Shown: one piece after another, positions 1 through 7,781 of the stretch | How positions within the stretch are numbered: position 1 is the first letter of the stretch | Layout of the letters: each line of letters opens with the position of its first letter | The notes under the pieces: model-generated | The model's database searches: none | What the model was told of the DNA's origin: nothing | The model's input: the letters and a program-made list of their open reading frames with translations, nothing else | Position numbers and translations under genes: made by a program | DNA from: UBA3102 sp964413055 | Lineage (GTDB): Bacteria; Bacillota; Desulfotomaculia; Desulfotomaculales; Pelotomaculaceae | Length of the DNA stretch: 64,000 bases | Assembly (NCBI GenBank): GCA_964413055.1 | Contig: CAYPRB010000007.1 | Span: 1 to 64,000 of the forward strand | Reading direction: 5' to 3'

Positions 1-55
1 GCCTTAACCTGCCTGATTAATATATGTTTCAATTCCTCATAGGCAGGCTAAAAAC
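1..55 (-). CRISPR. Leader-end edge of a type I-B CRISPR array (one repeat plus part of a spacer)
   Basis: Positions 26-55 hold a 30-base sequence starting GTTTCAATTC and ending GGCTAAAAAC on the plus strand. Read on the minus strand it starts GTTTTTAGCC and ends in ATTGAAAC, the classic 8-base 5' handle of type I-B crRNAs. Bases 1-25 would then be part of the newest spacer, and the array continues beyond the left edge. Only one repeat is visible, so the call rests on recognising the repeat family and on the neighbouring cas2-cas1-cas4. The array is read leftwards, away from cas2. Confidence 0.85.
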
Positions 56-232
56 CCATTTTGTTGCCCAAAAAATAAGGCTTTTTGAATGAGCCCCTAT
101 ATAATTTTTAAATTTTTTTTCTTGAGCAATCCTGTTATCGCAAGGTTCTTATCACTTAAGATTGTCGTCGCTCCCATGGTATTTCTACGCTATTAACTTT
201 CGACGACAATTTTATTGTTCTTACCCTTCACA
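56..232 (-). promoter_or_regulatory. CRISPR leader
   Basis: This AT-rich, gene-free stretch lies between the cas2 stop and the first repeat, where the leader carrying the array promoter and the spacer integration signal should be. It contains a perfect 10-base inverted repeat, ATTGTCGTCG at 161-170 and CGACGACAAT at 201-210, with a 30-base spacer. The repeat could be a cas2 terminator arm or a leader protein-binding site. No -35/-10 pair was assigned with confidence. Confidence 0.6.
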
Positions 233-496
233 TCAAATTATATTTTCATCCCCGCCTTTCTTCAAACCCAATATCTCCCGGTAATAATATTTTGTGGTGC
301 GCAGGTAATAAAAAATAACCGAGTCCTCGTCTTTTCTAACGATTCTCTCCAATTCCATTTTCAATTTCTTCAAATTAGCATCGGAAATCTCTCCTTCGAG
401 AACGGAATTCTGGACCCAATTGAGGTACTGACGGCACTTTTTCAGGACCTTGGCCACTCTTTTTTGGTTGACATCGTAAACCAATATAACAAACAG
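233..496 (-). CDS. cas2: CRISPR-associated endonuclease Cas2
   Basis: Cas2 pairs with Cas1 to capture and integrate new spacers. The protein shows the family start region (LVYDVNQKR, with the conserved Asp of strand 1) followed by CRQYLNWVQNSVLEGE, typical of Cas2 in type I-B loci. The first standard start codon (TTG at 484) would remove the first beta strand. Reading upstream in frame gives FVILVYDVN, preceded by a CTG at 496-494. A GGTGAG ribosome site lies six bases before that CTG, so a CTG start giving 87 residues is preferred here. This is the last gene of the cas operon, next to the leader. Confidence 0.88.
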   Translation of the reverse strand: MFVILVYDVNQKRVAKVLKKCRQYLNWVQNSVLEGEISDANLKKLKMELERIVRKDEDSVIFYYLRTTKYYYREILGLKKGGDENII

Positions 497-552
497 GGCA
501 GGCTCACCAACCTTTTTCCTTATTTAAGTAACAACATACCGGCTTTTTGTTT

Positions 553-1545
553 TTACCACCTGGCGACAAAAGCCCGGTATTCCTTTTCATCCATCAGGTG
601 TTTTTCCAGTTTATACAACTCTAAACGGATCAGTCTGCGGTAAGAAACCGGACGTCCGATTTCCCTGTGTTTAATGGTTGTTTTCAGTTTCTCGTCAAGA
701 TTTTCCACAAAACATTTTCTGGCTTTTTCTTTCATCATAATACCTTCCGTAACCCGGTCGAAATCATTTTTAGTAATCATCCTTTTCGCCAGCAAGGTAA
801 AAATTAGCCTGTCCACTATGACCGGCTTGAATATTTCTGCTATGTCCAGGTTCAAAGTAAAGCGGCGAAAGTTTGTGGCATGTAAATAACCGATACGGGG
901 ATCCAGGTGCGTCTTATAAATTTCGCTGAGGCAGATGGTATACATGAGGGAATTACCGAAACTGATCAGGGTGTTCAGATAATTTTTAGGCGGACGGCGA
1001 CTACGTTCCTGGAAGGCAAAATCCGGCTTGTCTACTATTTCATCAAAAGCCTTGTAATAGTATTCGCGAATATTTCCTTCCAGTGCCATCAGAGCCGAAT
1101 TGTCTCTGCATTCTTCTATCGGTTCAATTAAATTTTCAATGGCATTAATTTTATCGCTTACATTCTTGTCCCGGCCGTGGTAATATTTTAAGATCTGGCG
1201 GATATTTTTAGCGGCTCCCCGCACAAATTCCTTCGCTATGGTCAGCCGTTTTTCTTCATTCAGGTAGTATTCCGCTTGTTTTAATGTCATGTAACCGGAA
1301 TTCAGGTGCTCACGCGGGTAAAAAGATCCCATATAATATCCATGGTGGTTGAAATAATGCAAAACGATTTCTTTTATAGAGAGGAATTCTAACAATTTTT
1401 TGTTTACCGCCACTTCACCGAAAATCATGATCTCTCCAGTGTCTTCCACCGGAATAAAACGCCTGCCCTTCTCCATTTCAAAAGAAAGTGTGTTGTCTTT
1501 ACGCGAAAGTTCGCCACTGGAAAAGATGTAAAGAGTTTTTTTCAT
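553..1545 (-). CDS. cas1: CRISPR-associated endonuclease Cas1 (type I-B)
   Basis: Cas1 is the integrase of spacer acquisition. The 330-residue protein has the Cas1 catalytic set: Glu about 146 in ALEGNIREYYY, His about 212 in IGYLHATNFRR and Glu about 227 in LNLDIAEIFKP. Length and motif spacing match the Cas1b group found with Cas4 in type I-B systems. The ATG start is preceded by CAGGTGG. It lies between cas4 (28 bases upstream) and cas2, so cas4-cas1-cas2 form one adaptation module. Confidence 0.96.
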   Translation of the reverse strand: MKKTLYIFSSGELSRKDNTLSFEMEKGRRFIPVEDTGEIMIFGEVAVNKKLLEFLSIKEIVLHYFNHHGYYMGSFYPREHLNSGYMTLKQAEYYLNEEKRLTIAKEFVRGAAKNIRQILKYYHGRDKNVSDKINAIENLIEPIEECRDNSALMALEGNIREYYYKAFDEIVDKPDFAFQERSRRPPKNYLNTLISFGNSLMYTICLSEIYKTHLDPRIGYLHATNFRRFTLNLDIAEIFKPVIVDRLIFTLLAKRMITKNDFDRVTEGIMMKEKARKCFVENLDEKLKTTIKHREIGRPVSYRRLIRLELYKLEKHLMDEKEYRAFVARW

Positions 1546-1573
1546 ACGTTTACCACCTGCTTTATAAGCGCGT

Positions 1574-2080
1574 TTACGACCAGCAAAACTCGGCGTAGGC
1601 GCATCTTCTGCAGAAGTTTATTTTTTTAGGTGCCGGCGGGCCGGGCAAGTAAAGGAGGCGCAGGATCTCCCGTCTTACCCTGTCCAGTTCCAGCTCCGTT
1701 TGTTCATCCAAAACCACTTCTTCCTTACGCTTTTCCCTGGGAAAACGCAACTCACCCCTGGCCGCGATACCGCGCTGTTTTAATTCGCTCAGGTAAAACG
1801 CCAACTGCATGCGGGCGCTGCTGCGGTACTTGGAGCTTTTTTTAACCTCCCCGATGACAAAACCCTCATCACTTGACCGGAATACGTCCATTTTACTGTG
1901 GCCCACCAACAATTCCTTGCGCTCACGCGGGTAAGAATAATCCTGAATGAAACGTCCCAGGCTCACATTGGCATTGTCCTCGTCCGGGTTAATCTGGTGT
2001 CCGATCAGCCAGACTTCCCTGGGACAGATGTAGTAATACCACACCAAGGTGCCGCTGACGTTTATTTCCCGGTTCTCCAC
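1574..2080 (-). CDS. cas4: CRISPR-associated exonuclease Cas4
   Basis: Cas4 is an iron-sulfur exonuclease that trims prespacers and helps define PAM and orientation. The 168-residue protein has one N-terminal cysteine (ICPREVW, about residue 19) and a C-terminal cluster CRRCAYAEFC, together the four [4Fe-4S] ligands. Between them are the PD-(D/E)XK residues, with KMDVF and the VIGEVKK core. The GTG start has AGGAGG nine bases upstream. It is separated from the upstream CARF gene by about 240 bases, so the adaptation module may have its own transcript. Confidence 0.95.
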   Translation of the reverse strand: MENREINVSGTLVWYYYICPREVWLIGHQINPDEDNANVSLGRFIQDYSYPRERKELLVGHSKMDVFRSSDEGFVIGEVKKSSKYRSSARMQLAFYLSELKQRGIAARGELRFPREKRKEEVVLDEQTELELDRVRREILRLLYLPGPPAPKKINFCRRCAYAEFCWS

Positions 2081-2180
2081 CCTGAATTACCTCCTAAACT
2101 ACGGAGTTAAAAGCAAATGACACCTTTCAAATTCATGCCCTTACTTTTTTATTAAGCTATTTTAAACTAAATTCTTCATA

Positions 2181-2216
2181 TAAAAACCGAGGAGCTTTCT
2201 CCCTAATATTGCCTCG
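2181..2216 (-). terminator. Weak terminator-like hairpin between the CARF gene and cas4
   Basis: In the 239-base gap, the minus strand carries a 5-bp stem (CGAGG/CCTCG at 2188-2192 and 2212-2216) enclosing a GGAG-CTTT-CTCC mini-hairpin, followed by TTTTTA. A second inverted repeat AACCGGC/GCCGGTT lies at 2261-2287 without a T-run. The stem is short, so this is only a hint that interference and adaptation genes are partly uncoupled. Nothing else was seen in the gap. Confidence 0.3.
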
Positions 2217-2319
2217 AATTATTTCTTCCGGAAATTTTCATCCAAAGATTCAACCACTCTAACCGGCTCAGGCAAAACAGGCCGGTTCTTATAATCGTTT
2301 TCTAATAACTTTCAAAGCT

Positions 2320-3636
2320 CTAATCCTGCCAGATTTCGTCGGGCAATTCGGTAGGAAACTGGATTGCCTGCGCCCAGTCTCCTCCTTTTTTCTTCCTTCC
2401 CTCCCCGACGCTTTCGACCGCGAATTCCAGCACGAACTGAAAAAATTCCCGTGCCCTCTGGGGATTAATTGGTATAAAACCGTGAGCAAAAATGGAGTTG
2501 TTGCGAATAACCAGCAGGTCCAGCAAGCGTCCCCTTCTTGCGGCAAACATCTTGCCCACCGGATGACCCAGGTCCAAAAGCAATTCAAAAGTTTTATACA
2601 AGGGCAGTTGCAGTTTGCCTGCCGGCCCTGTCTTGCTCTTTAACTCTTGGTACTTTGATTTAATTGTCCCGGGAAGCAAATCTACATTCAAGTTTCCGGT
2701 TTTTAATTCGGGATTAAACTCGAACAGGATAAACTGGGCCAGCATTTCCAGGCTGCGGTATGTCCTGGCTACCGCATCGTCATAATTTTGCTGGTGCAAC
2801 CGGCGCTCCGCATTTCGGAGCAAGTCAAAAACAGGGGCGAATAAATGCACGGGCTTGCCCGCCTCTGCATAAGCTTTCTTGGAAGCTATAATTTCTTTTA
2901 AAAATTTTATTGAAAGAACAAGATGCCTCCCATAGTAATTCAGGTGCTCCAGGGCCTCCTGGTGATTAAATCTATCCCACTCTAAAAAAGCCGAACATAT
3001 ACTCTGGTAAGTCTGCAATATCTTGTCTTCTTTGGAACCGGGCAAGGCATCCATTGACGTCCCCTGGACCAATTCCAGGCAACCGGTATAATTGTACCGG
3101 GAAAAAAGGGATTTCAGTAACGCCAGTCGCTTGCGCCAGATCAGGGGCATCCAGTCGCAACGCAGCACCCGCTGACTGCCGGAACGCACTTTTACCAGGT
3201 CAACCCGGTCTCCTCCCACCAGAAACAACTCCACTTCTCCGTCGTCCAGGGCGGCGGCCACCAGGCCGGCAGTCATGGTCTTTGTCCCTCCCGTATAGTT
3301 GGCTAAAATTTTGCAACCGGGAAATCTTTTTTTAGCATCTTCAATTGCCGCCACACTATGCTCGTAACATTCGGCCAGGTTATCCATGCAGGGAATTCTA
3401 ACAATTTCATACCGGGTTTCTTCCAGGCCGGTCTGGGCCACTATAGAAGGCGAATCCTGACCTTTTCCACAAGGAGTTCCCTCGCCAATTACCGCAATAT
3501 AACTCCCGGCAGCTTTTCTGGGGTGTGTTATATCATCGGAACACAGGAAATATATAAAACGGGGACGGTGCTGGCGAATGGCCGTCACCAAAGGTTCACA
3601 AGAACCACCTACCGTAAGCAGTAAAATATTGCTCAT
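2320..3636 (-). CDS. CARF-HEPN protein, Csm6-like (TIGR02710-type)
   Basis: This looks like a ribonuclease activated by a cyclic nucleotide. The N-terminal half starts NILLLTVGGS and contains YTGGTKTM (about residues 114-121), the ligand-site motif of CARF domains in the TIGR02710/Csm6-like group. The C-terminal half is helical and contains IRNNSIFAHG, an R-x6-H HEPN RNase motif (Arg about 378, His about 385). An ATG at 3636 is chosen because GGGAGGAAGG precedes it; a longer frame starts at 3678. It lies between cas3 and cas4 on the same strand. Such effectors are best known from type III systems; no Cas10 polymerase is visible here. Confidence 0.85.
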   Translation of the reverse strand: MSNILLLTVGGSCEPLVTAIRQHRPRFIYFLCSDDITHPRKAAGSYIAVIGEGTPCGKGQDSPSIVAQTGLEETRYEIVRIPCMDNLAECYEHSVAAIEDAKKRFPGCKILANYTGGTKTMTAGLVAAALDDGEVELFLVGGDRVDLVKVRSGSQRVLRCDWMPLIWRKRLALLKSLFSRYNYTGCLELVQGTSMDALPGSKEDKILQTYQSICSAFLEWDRFNHQEALEHLNYYGRHLVLSIKFLKEIIASKKAYAEAGKPVHLFAPVFDLLRNAERRLHQQNYDDAVARTYRSLEMLAQFILFEFNPELKTGNLNVDLLPGTIKSKYQELKSKTGPAGKLQLPLYKTFELLLDLGHPVGKMFAARRGRLLDLLVIRNNSIFAHGFIPINPQRAREFFQFVLEFAVESVGEGRKKKGGDWAQAIQFPTELPDEIWQD

Positions 3637-3714
3637 GATCAAAACTTCCTTCCTCCCGGTCCAATCTATCTGTTTCACTAACTGAATAATGTAAAAACAT
3701 CATTCATTGCTTAA

Positions 3715-6063
3715 TTACATAATCAATGCCTCACCCTCAACTAATAAGCCACGATTACTAGAATAATAGCCTTCCCGCAAAATCCAGTGCCCCAGATATT
3801 CGTCCGCTATCTGTTGCGGGTGAAACCCGGGCCTGGCGTAAATACTAACGGAGATCCAGGCAATACGGCCGGCCAGTTTTCTCCAGGCCTCCCTACGTTT
3901 CCAACGGTCAATCTCACTATTGGCTGTGGCCATGTCCTCTATTAGTTGGGGATCCTGCTGAATTACTAAAAAAGTATGTTGCATTTTTTCTTTTCCCCGC
4001 AGGAGTTCATGTACAGGTAGGTCCTCCTGCCAGCGGGCGAACCTCTTCAAATGAACCCCACCGGCATCTTTCTTAGAAAACAACCCTTGAAAGTAGTAAT
4101 TTGACAATTCAAGCACATCTTCTTCCAGCACTTCGGGGGTGTCTTTAATCAAATCCCTCGTCACCTGAAGATGAACCGGATCATAAATCATTTCTGAATA
4201 CCTTCGTTCATCTTCGTCAAAAAGGTCGATGATTTCCACCCTGCTACGCCCTTTCTCACCTTCCCGGTTGCAGCGTCCGGCAATTTGAACCAAGCTGTCC
4301 AGCGGTGCAAAATCCCGGATAACCAGGTCCATGTCGATATCGACACCGGCTTCTATGCACTGGGTGGAAACAACAATACACGGTTTGCCTGCCTTAATCT
4401 TTTTAATAATTTCCAATCGGTCCCTGGGAGTTACATCCGCGCTGATAAAATAAACAGGTGTACCTGTAGCAGTTGAGGACGGTCCGGCCAGAATGTCTCT
4501 TACTTTCCTGGCGCTCTTGCGGGTGTTTAATGTAATCAGGACACGTTTATTTTCTTCCCCCCACGCCGGCAGACGGCTCTCCACTTCTTCGCAAAACTGT
4601 TCTATTGACAATTTTTCTTTAGTTCTAAAACGAAGTACATATCTTTTACAATTGGAAAAATAATTTTCAAATCCGGGGAGTAGCGTTACCGCGCTACTTA
4701 CAAAGGGAGGCAATGTAGCCGACATCAACAAAATTCTGCTGTTGCATGTCGTGACAAGGCTATTGAATATTTTCTCCAGAGGTCGCCATAATCTGCAGGG
4801 AAGGGATTGCACCTCGTCCATGATAATTACGGCGTCACATAGATTATGAAAACGCATCTGGTATCTGGCCGCAGTGTCCATCAGGCTCATTAGGAACTGG
4901 TCGTAAGTGGTGACAATCAACTCGCTCCGCCAGGTATCCACATAGAAAGGTTTCTCCCCTTCCTCCAGCCATTCCGCATAGTTGCGGTCGGATAGGGAGT
5001 GACTGGTCAACAGCCAGGCACCGTCTGTCTTATACCCGCCGGCTTTCAAGAGTTCTCCGTATACTCTTGTTGTTTGATCAATAATAGACAGGAAAGGCAG
5101 GACCACAATTATCTTTGGGGACATACCGGTTTCAGCGGCAGTTTTCTCTCGCATCTTAAATGCCCAGGTGGCAGCCAGGAGGGTTTTACCGCTTCCGGTG
5201 GGAGCGGTTAGGTAGTAGATTTTTTCACTTTTGTTCTTTTCAATTACATCTACTACTTCACTCCTGACTTTTTGTCTCAACTGGTTTGTCGCTGAATCCT
5301 GCGGGGTGCCGATATAATAGTCGACCCACCGTGCCTGCCATTTCCTGTCATCCCTTTTCAGGTAACGTGCCGGATCGGAAACAGCCAGAAAGGCCTTATC
5401 GGCCTCAAGAAGCAAGGAATAAACCAACTGAGCTTTCAGCCGGAAATCAACGGCATCTTCTATTGACAGGGAGAATAGTTTTACAGCAACCCTGTCAATA
5501 AGAAATTTTTTTAATGTCACAAGTAATTTGCTGGCTTCTTGAGCCGGCTTGGCATAAATGGCACTTTCTAGCTCAACACCTGTTTCCCTTGCAAGGGCAG
5601 GAAAACTTACCATATTCAACTGTTTTTTTATTAACCTTGCCCTTTCACCACCGGCAAAATTGTCAATATCCCACTCCGCACAGCGGGCTCCACCGATCTT
5701 CTTTTCCGGAACCGTGGGCAACCTGCTGTGATGACCTTTGACAGCGGCTGCCAGAATAAGAGTATCCAGTTCGTCCCATCCCTCGTCACGGGATTTGGCG
5801 AGGGTAAAAAGCAGGGACAGAAAGGTATGGGACTTTTCATACCTGGCACCCGTATAGTTTGGGGGGTCTTTGATATATTCCTGAAAGGCGCTCGTTCCCT
5901 TGCCCAAGTCATGCAGCACGACAAGTCTTTCCAGTAGGTATTTGACCGCCGGCGTTATTGTTTCCGTTGAATGCCAGTTCCAGATACCTTCAATAGCCTT
6001 ATTGACTTGCTTGATATGCTCCTTTAAAAAAAGGTGCGGATGTGAATTTATTCTCTCATTCAT
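3715..6063 (-). CDS. cas3: CRISPR-associated helicase/nuclease Cas3 (HD + DExD helicase)
   Basis: Cas3 degrades target DNA recruited by Cascade. The HD nuclease domain is N-terminal: VLHDLGKG with H51-D52, and GHHSRLP near 110. Helicase motifs follow: Walker A APTGSGKT about 287-294, a DEVQ box about 416-419, LLMSATLP about 445-452, STQCIEAGVDID, and the arginine finger motif QIAGRCNREG. The 782 residues fit a single-chain type I-B Cas3. Its start overlaps the end of cas5 by four bases (ATGA), showing translational coupling. Confidence 0.96.
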   Translation of the reverse strand: MNERINSHPHLFLKEHIKQVNKAIEGIWNWHSTETITPAVKYLLERLVVLHDLGKGTSAFQEYIKDPPNYTGARYEKSHTFLSLLFTLAKSRDEGWDELDTLILAAAVKGHHSRLPTVPEKKIGGARCAEWDIDNFAGGERARLIKKQLNMVSFPALARETGVELESAIYAKPAQEASKLLVTLKKFLIDRVAVKLFSLSIEDAVDFRLKAQLVYSLLLEADKAFLAVSDPARYLKRDDRKWQARWVDYYIGTPQDSATNQLRQKVRSEVVDVIEKNKSEKIYYLTAPTGSGKTLLAATWAFKMREKTAAETGMSPKIIVVLPFLSIIDQTTRVYGELLKAGGYKTDGAWLLTSHSLSDRNYAEWLEEGEKPFYVDTWRSELIVTTYDQFLMSLMDTAARYQMRFHNLCDAVIIMDEVQSLPCRLWRPLEKIFNSLVTTCNSRILLMSATLPPFVSSAVTLLPGFENYFSNCKRYVLRFRTKEKLSIEQFCEEVESRLPAWGEENKRVLITLNTRKSARKVRDILAGPSSTATGTPVYFISADVTPRDRLEIIKKIKAGKPCIVVSTQCIEAGVDIDMDLVIRDFAPLDSLVQIAGRCNREGEKGRSRVEIIDLFDEDERRYSEMIYDPVHLQVTRDLIKDTPEVLEEDVLELSNYYFQGLFSKKDAGGVHLKRFARWQEDLPVHELLRGKEKMQHTFLVIQQDPQLIEDMATANSEIDRWKRREAWRKLAGRIAWISVSIYARPGFHPQQIADEYLGHWILREGYYSSNRGLLVEGEALIM

Positions 6064-6788
6064 AAAAACATCAAAACCCTCTTCTCCGCCAGGTATGCCC
6101 CTGCAGTCCGAACAGGCACCGGGCGGCCTTCCCTTTCCATTAAATATCTGGCATGGCTGAAAACCCTTTCCGGAGTTACTGTTCTGGGCATTCGCAAAAG
6201 ATAGACAGCCAGTTTATCGTTATATATCCTTTCAATGTCCGGTTTAACCTGTTCTTGCTTCATAACAGTTTCCACCGGATAAATTCCTTCCGGTAGCTTT
6301 TCAGCTTCTACGGTACCGATATACTTCAATTCAGCCATCATCTCCGATAGCCCCAGGCACGGCTGGAAATGCCAACGTCTTTCCCTTAACCGGACTTTCA
6401 GTTCACTGTGGTAAGGCTCTGGCAATCCGGCCCATATTTCATACGATGGTTCGAACAGCCATTCCTGAGCAATCAAGGTAGCCTTCTCCGGCTTGGTGTT
6501 TTTTTCTTGTTTCCGCGTCCTTTTTATTTCATAAGGAAGTGAATCGGGCGGATCTTTGCGCAGCTTCGTCTTGTGCCAATGCGTCAAAGGAATCCTGCCG
6601 GCAACTGCTATTTCAATAGGCTCAAGGGCAACCTGCGGTTGATCCTTTGAAAGACCCAGTACAGCCCCCGCTATCCCCATGATCACCGTCCGCGGGGGGA
6701 CAGGGTAACTGATGGCGCTCGCCCCCGCATCCGCCCGTAAAAAGTGGCCAAAACGCCCCTTTAAGTGAAAGTTAATCAATTTAATCAT
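6060..6788 (-). CDS. cas5: Type I-B Cascade subunit Cas5
   Basis: Cas5 holds the 5' handle of the crRNA in Cascade. The 242-residue protein begins IKLINFHLKGRFGHFLRAD and continues through SYPVPPRTVIMGIAGAVLGL, the hallmark N-terminal region of Cas5 in the Hmari/Tneap (I-B) subtypes. It starts six bases after the cas7 stop and overlaps cas3 by four bases, so it belongs to the interference operon. Nothing abnormal is visible. Confidence 0.94.
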   Translation of the reverse strand: MIKLINFHLKGRFGHFLRADAGASAISYPVPPRTVIMGIAGAVLGLSKDQPQVALEPIEIAVAGRIPLTHWHKTKLRKDPPDSLPYEIKRTRKQEKNTKPEKATLIAQEWLFEPSYEIWAGLPEPYHSELKVRLRERRWHFQPCLGLSEMMAELKYIGTVEAEKLPEGIYPVETVMKQEQVKPDIERIYNDKLAVYLLRMPRTVTPERVFSHARYLMEREGRPVPVRTAGAYLAEKRVLMFL

Positions 6789-6794
6789 TCCAAA

Positions 6795-7781
6795 TCAGCT
6801 GCCTTTGGATGTGCTTTCGATGTCCATGAGCACCCATTCGGCCGAATGGTCGGACACAAGCTGGATATCTTCCGAAAGGGCGTAACGCACCGTCTGAATC
6901 TGATCGGATCGACTCGCGATTCTGTCTATCAATATGCTCGTATCCACGCGGAAGTCCGCCGGAGAAGACCAGGCCTTCTCTTCTTTGTCGCCGACGGCGG
7001 CCAATCTGACGAAATCATGCAACCTGCCGAACTGGAACTCCTCCCCCGGCTTGTATTCCACGCTAATAAGCAGGTGCGGAACCTGCCCCACCTTGGTCCT
7101 AGTGTTCGCCGCCGACCGTACACTATGCCAGAGGGACTTCAAAAATATCTCGTAATCAGAGTCGGTCATCCTGGAAATCCCGGCTGAATGCTCGTTGGCC
7201 ACCCCTGAAAAACCGATCATGGCGTAACGCAGTCCGAAATAAGTAGTGAAGGTTCCCTGCCCCTTGGACTCATCACTAGCAAAAACCGACGTACCATGGA
7301 TATCAACACTTTCTGCCTTATGGAGCACTTCACCCATATTAATCTGGACGGCGCCAGTCATGGTCTTGGGCTCCGGCTTCGGCTCCCATTTTTCTTCTTT
7401 TCCGTGCTTATCCGTGATTTTCCCTTCTTTAAAAGCGAAGGAGCTTCCGAACAGGCGGGCGTCAATGAAAGTGTTCAGGAGGATGTCCACCAGTTCTTTG
7501 CCTTCGGCCTTTTCTTTTCCCACAGTATTCAAATAATGGGCCACCCGGCCGGTCAGGTTTGTTGTCTTTCCTTCAATGTTATCCACCAATATGTCATATC
7601 CCGTAAATTTCAAAAAATCTCTTACAAAACGCTTCAAGCGCACGTCGGTGACGTAATAAGTCCCATCGGGTAAAACCCTGGGGCGGTTTTCGTCAGGGTC
7701 ACCATTCGGGTTTCCCATCTTTATATCGTACAGAAAAAGAAATTCTTTCCTTCCGGATAATGTTTTCACTTCGCCGCTCAT
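6795..7781 (-). CDS. cas7: Type I-B Cascade backbone subunit Cas7 (Csh2-like)
   Basis: Cas7 forms the crRNA-binding filament of Cascade. The 328-residue protein shows the Csh2 signature FLFLYDIKMGNPNGDPDENRPR near residues 14-35 (RRM-like core) and GFSGVANEHSAGISRM in the middle. The ATG has a clear GGGAGG site and overlaps the cas8b stop by four bases. The gene order cas8b-cas7-cas5-cas3 is that of subtype I-B. Confidence 0.95.
   Translation of the reverse strand: MSGEVKTLSGRKEFLFLYDIKMGNPNGDPDENRPRVLPDGTYYVTDVRLKRFVRDFLKFTGYDILVDNIEGKTTNLTGRVAHYLNTVGKEKAEGKELVDILLNTFIDARLFGSSFAFKEGKITDKHGKEEKWEPKPEPKTMTGAVQINMGEVLHKAESVDIHGTSVFASDESKGQGTFTTYFGLRYAMIGFSGVANEHSAGISRMTDSDYEIFLKSLWHSVRSAANTRTKVGQVPHLLISVEYKPGEEFQFGRLHDFVRLAAVGDKEEKAWSSPADFRVDTSILIDRIASRSDQIQTVRYALSEDIQLVSDHSAEWVLMDIESTSKGS

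Noticed and set aside
215..643. 142-codon plus-strand frame over cas2
   Set aside because: It lies opposite cas2 and the end of cas1, has no ribosome site and gives no recognisable protein.
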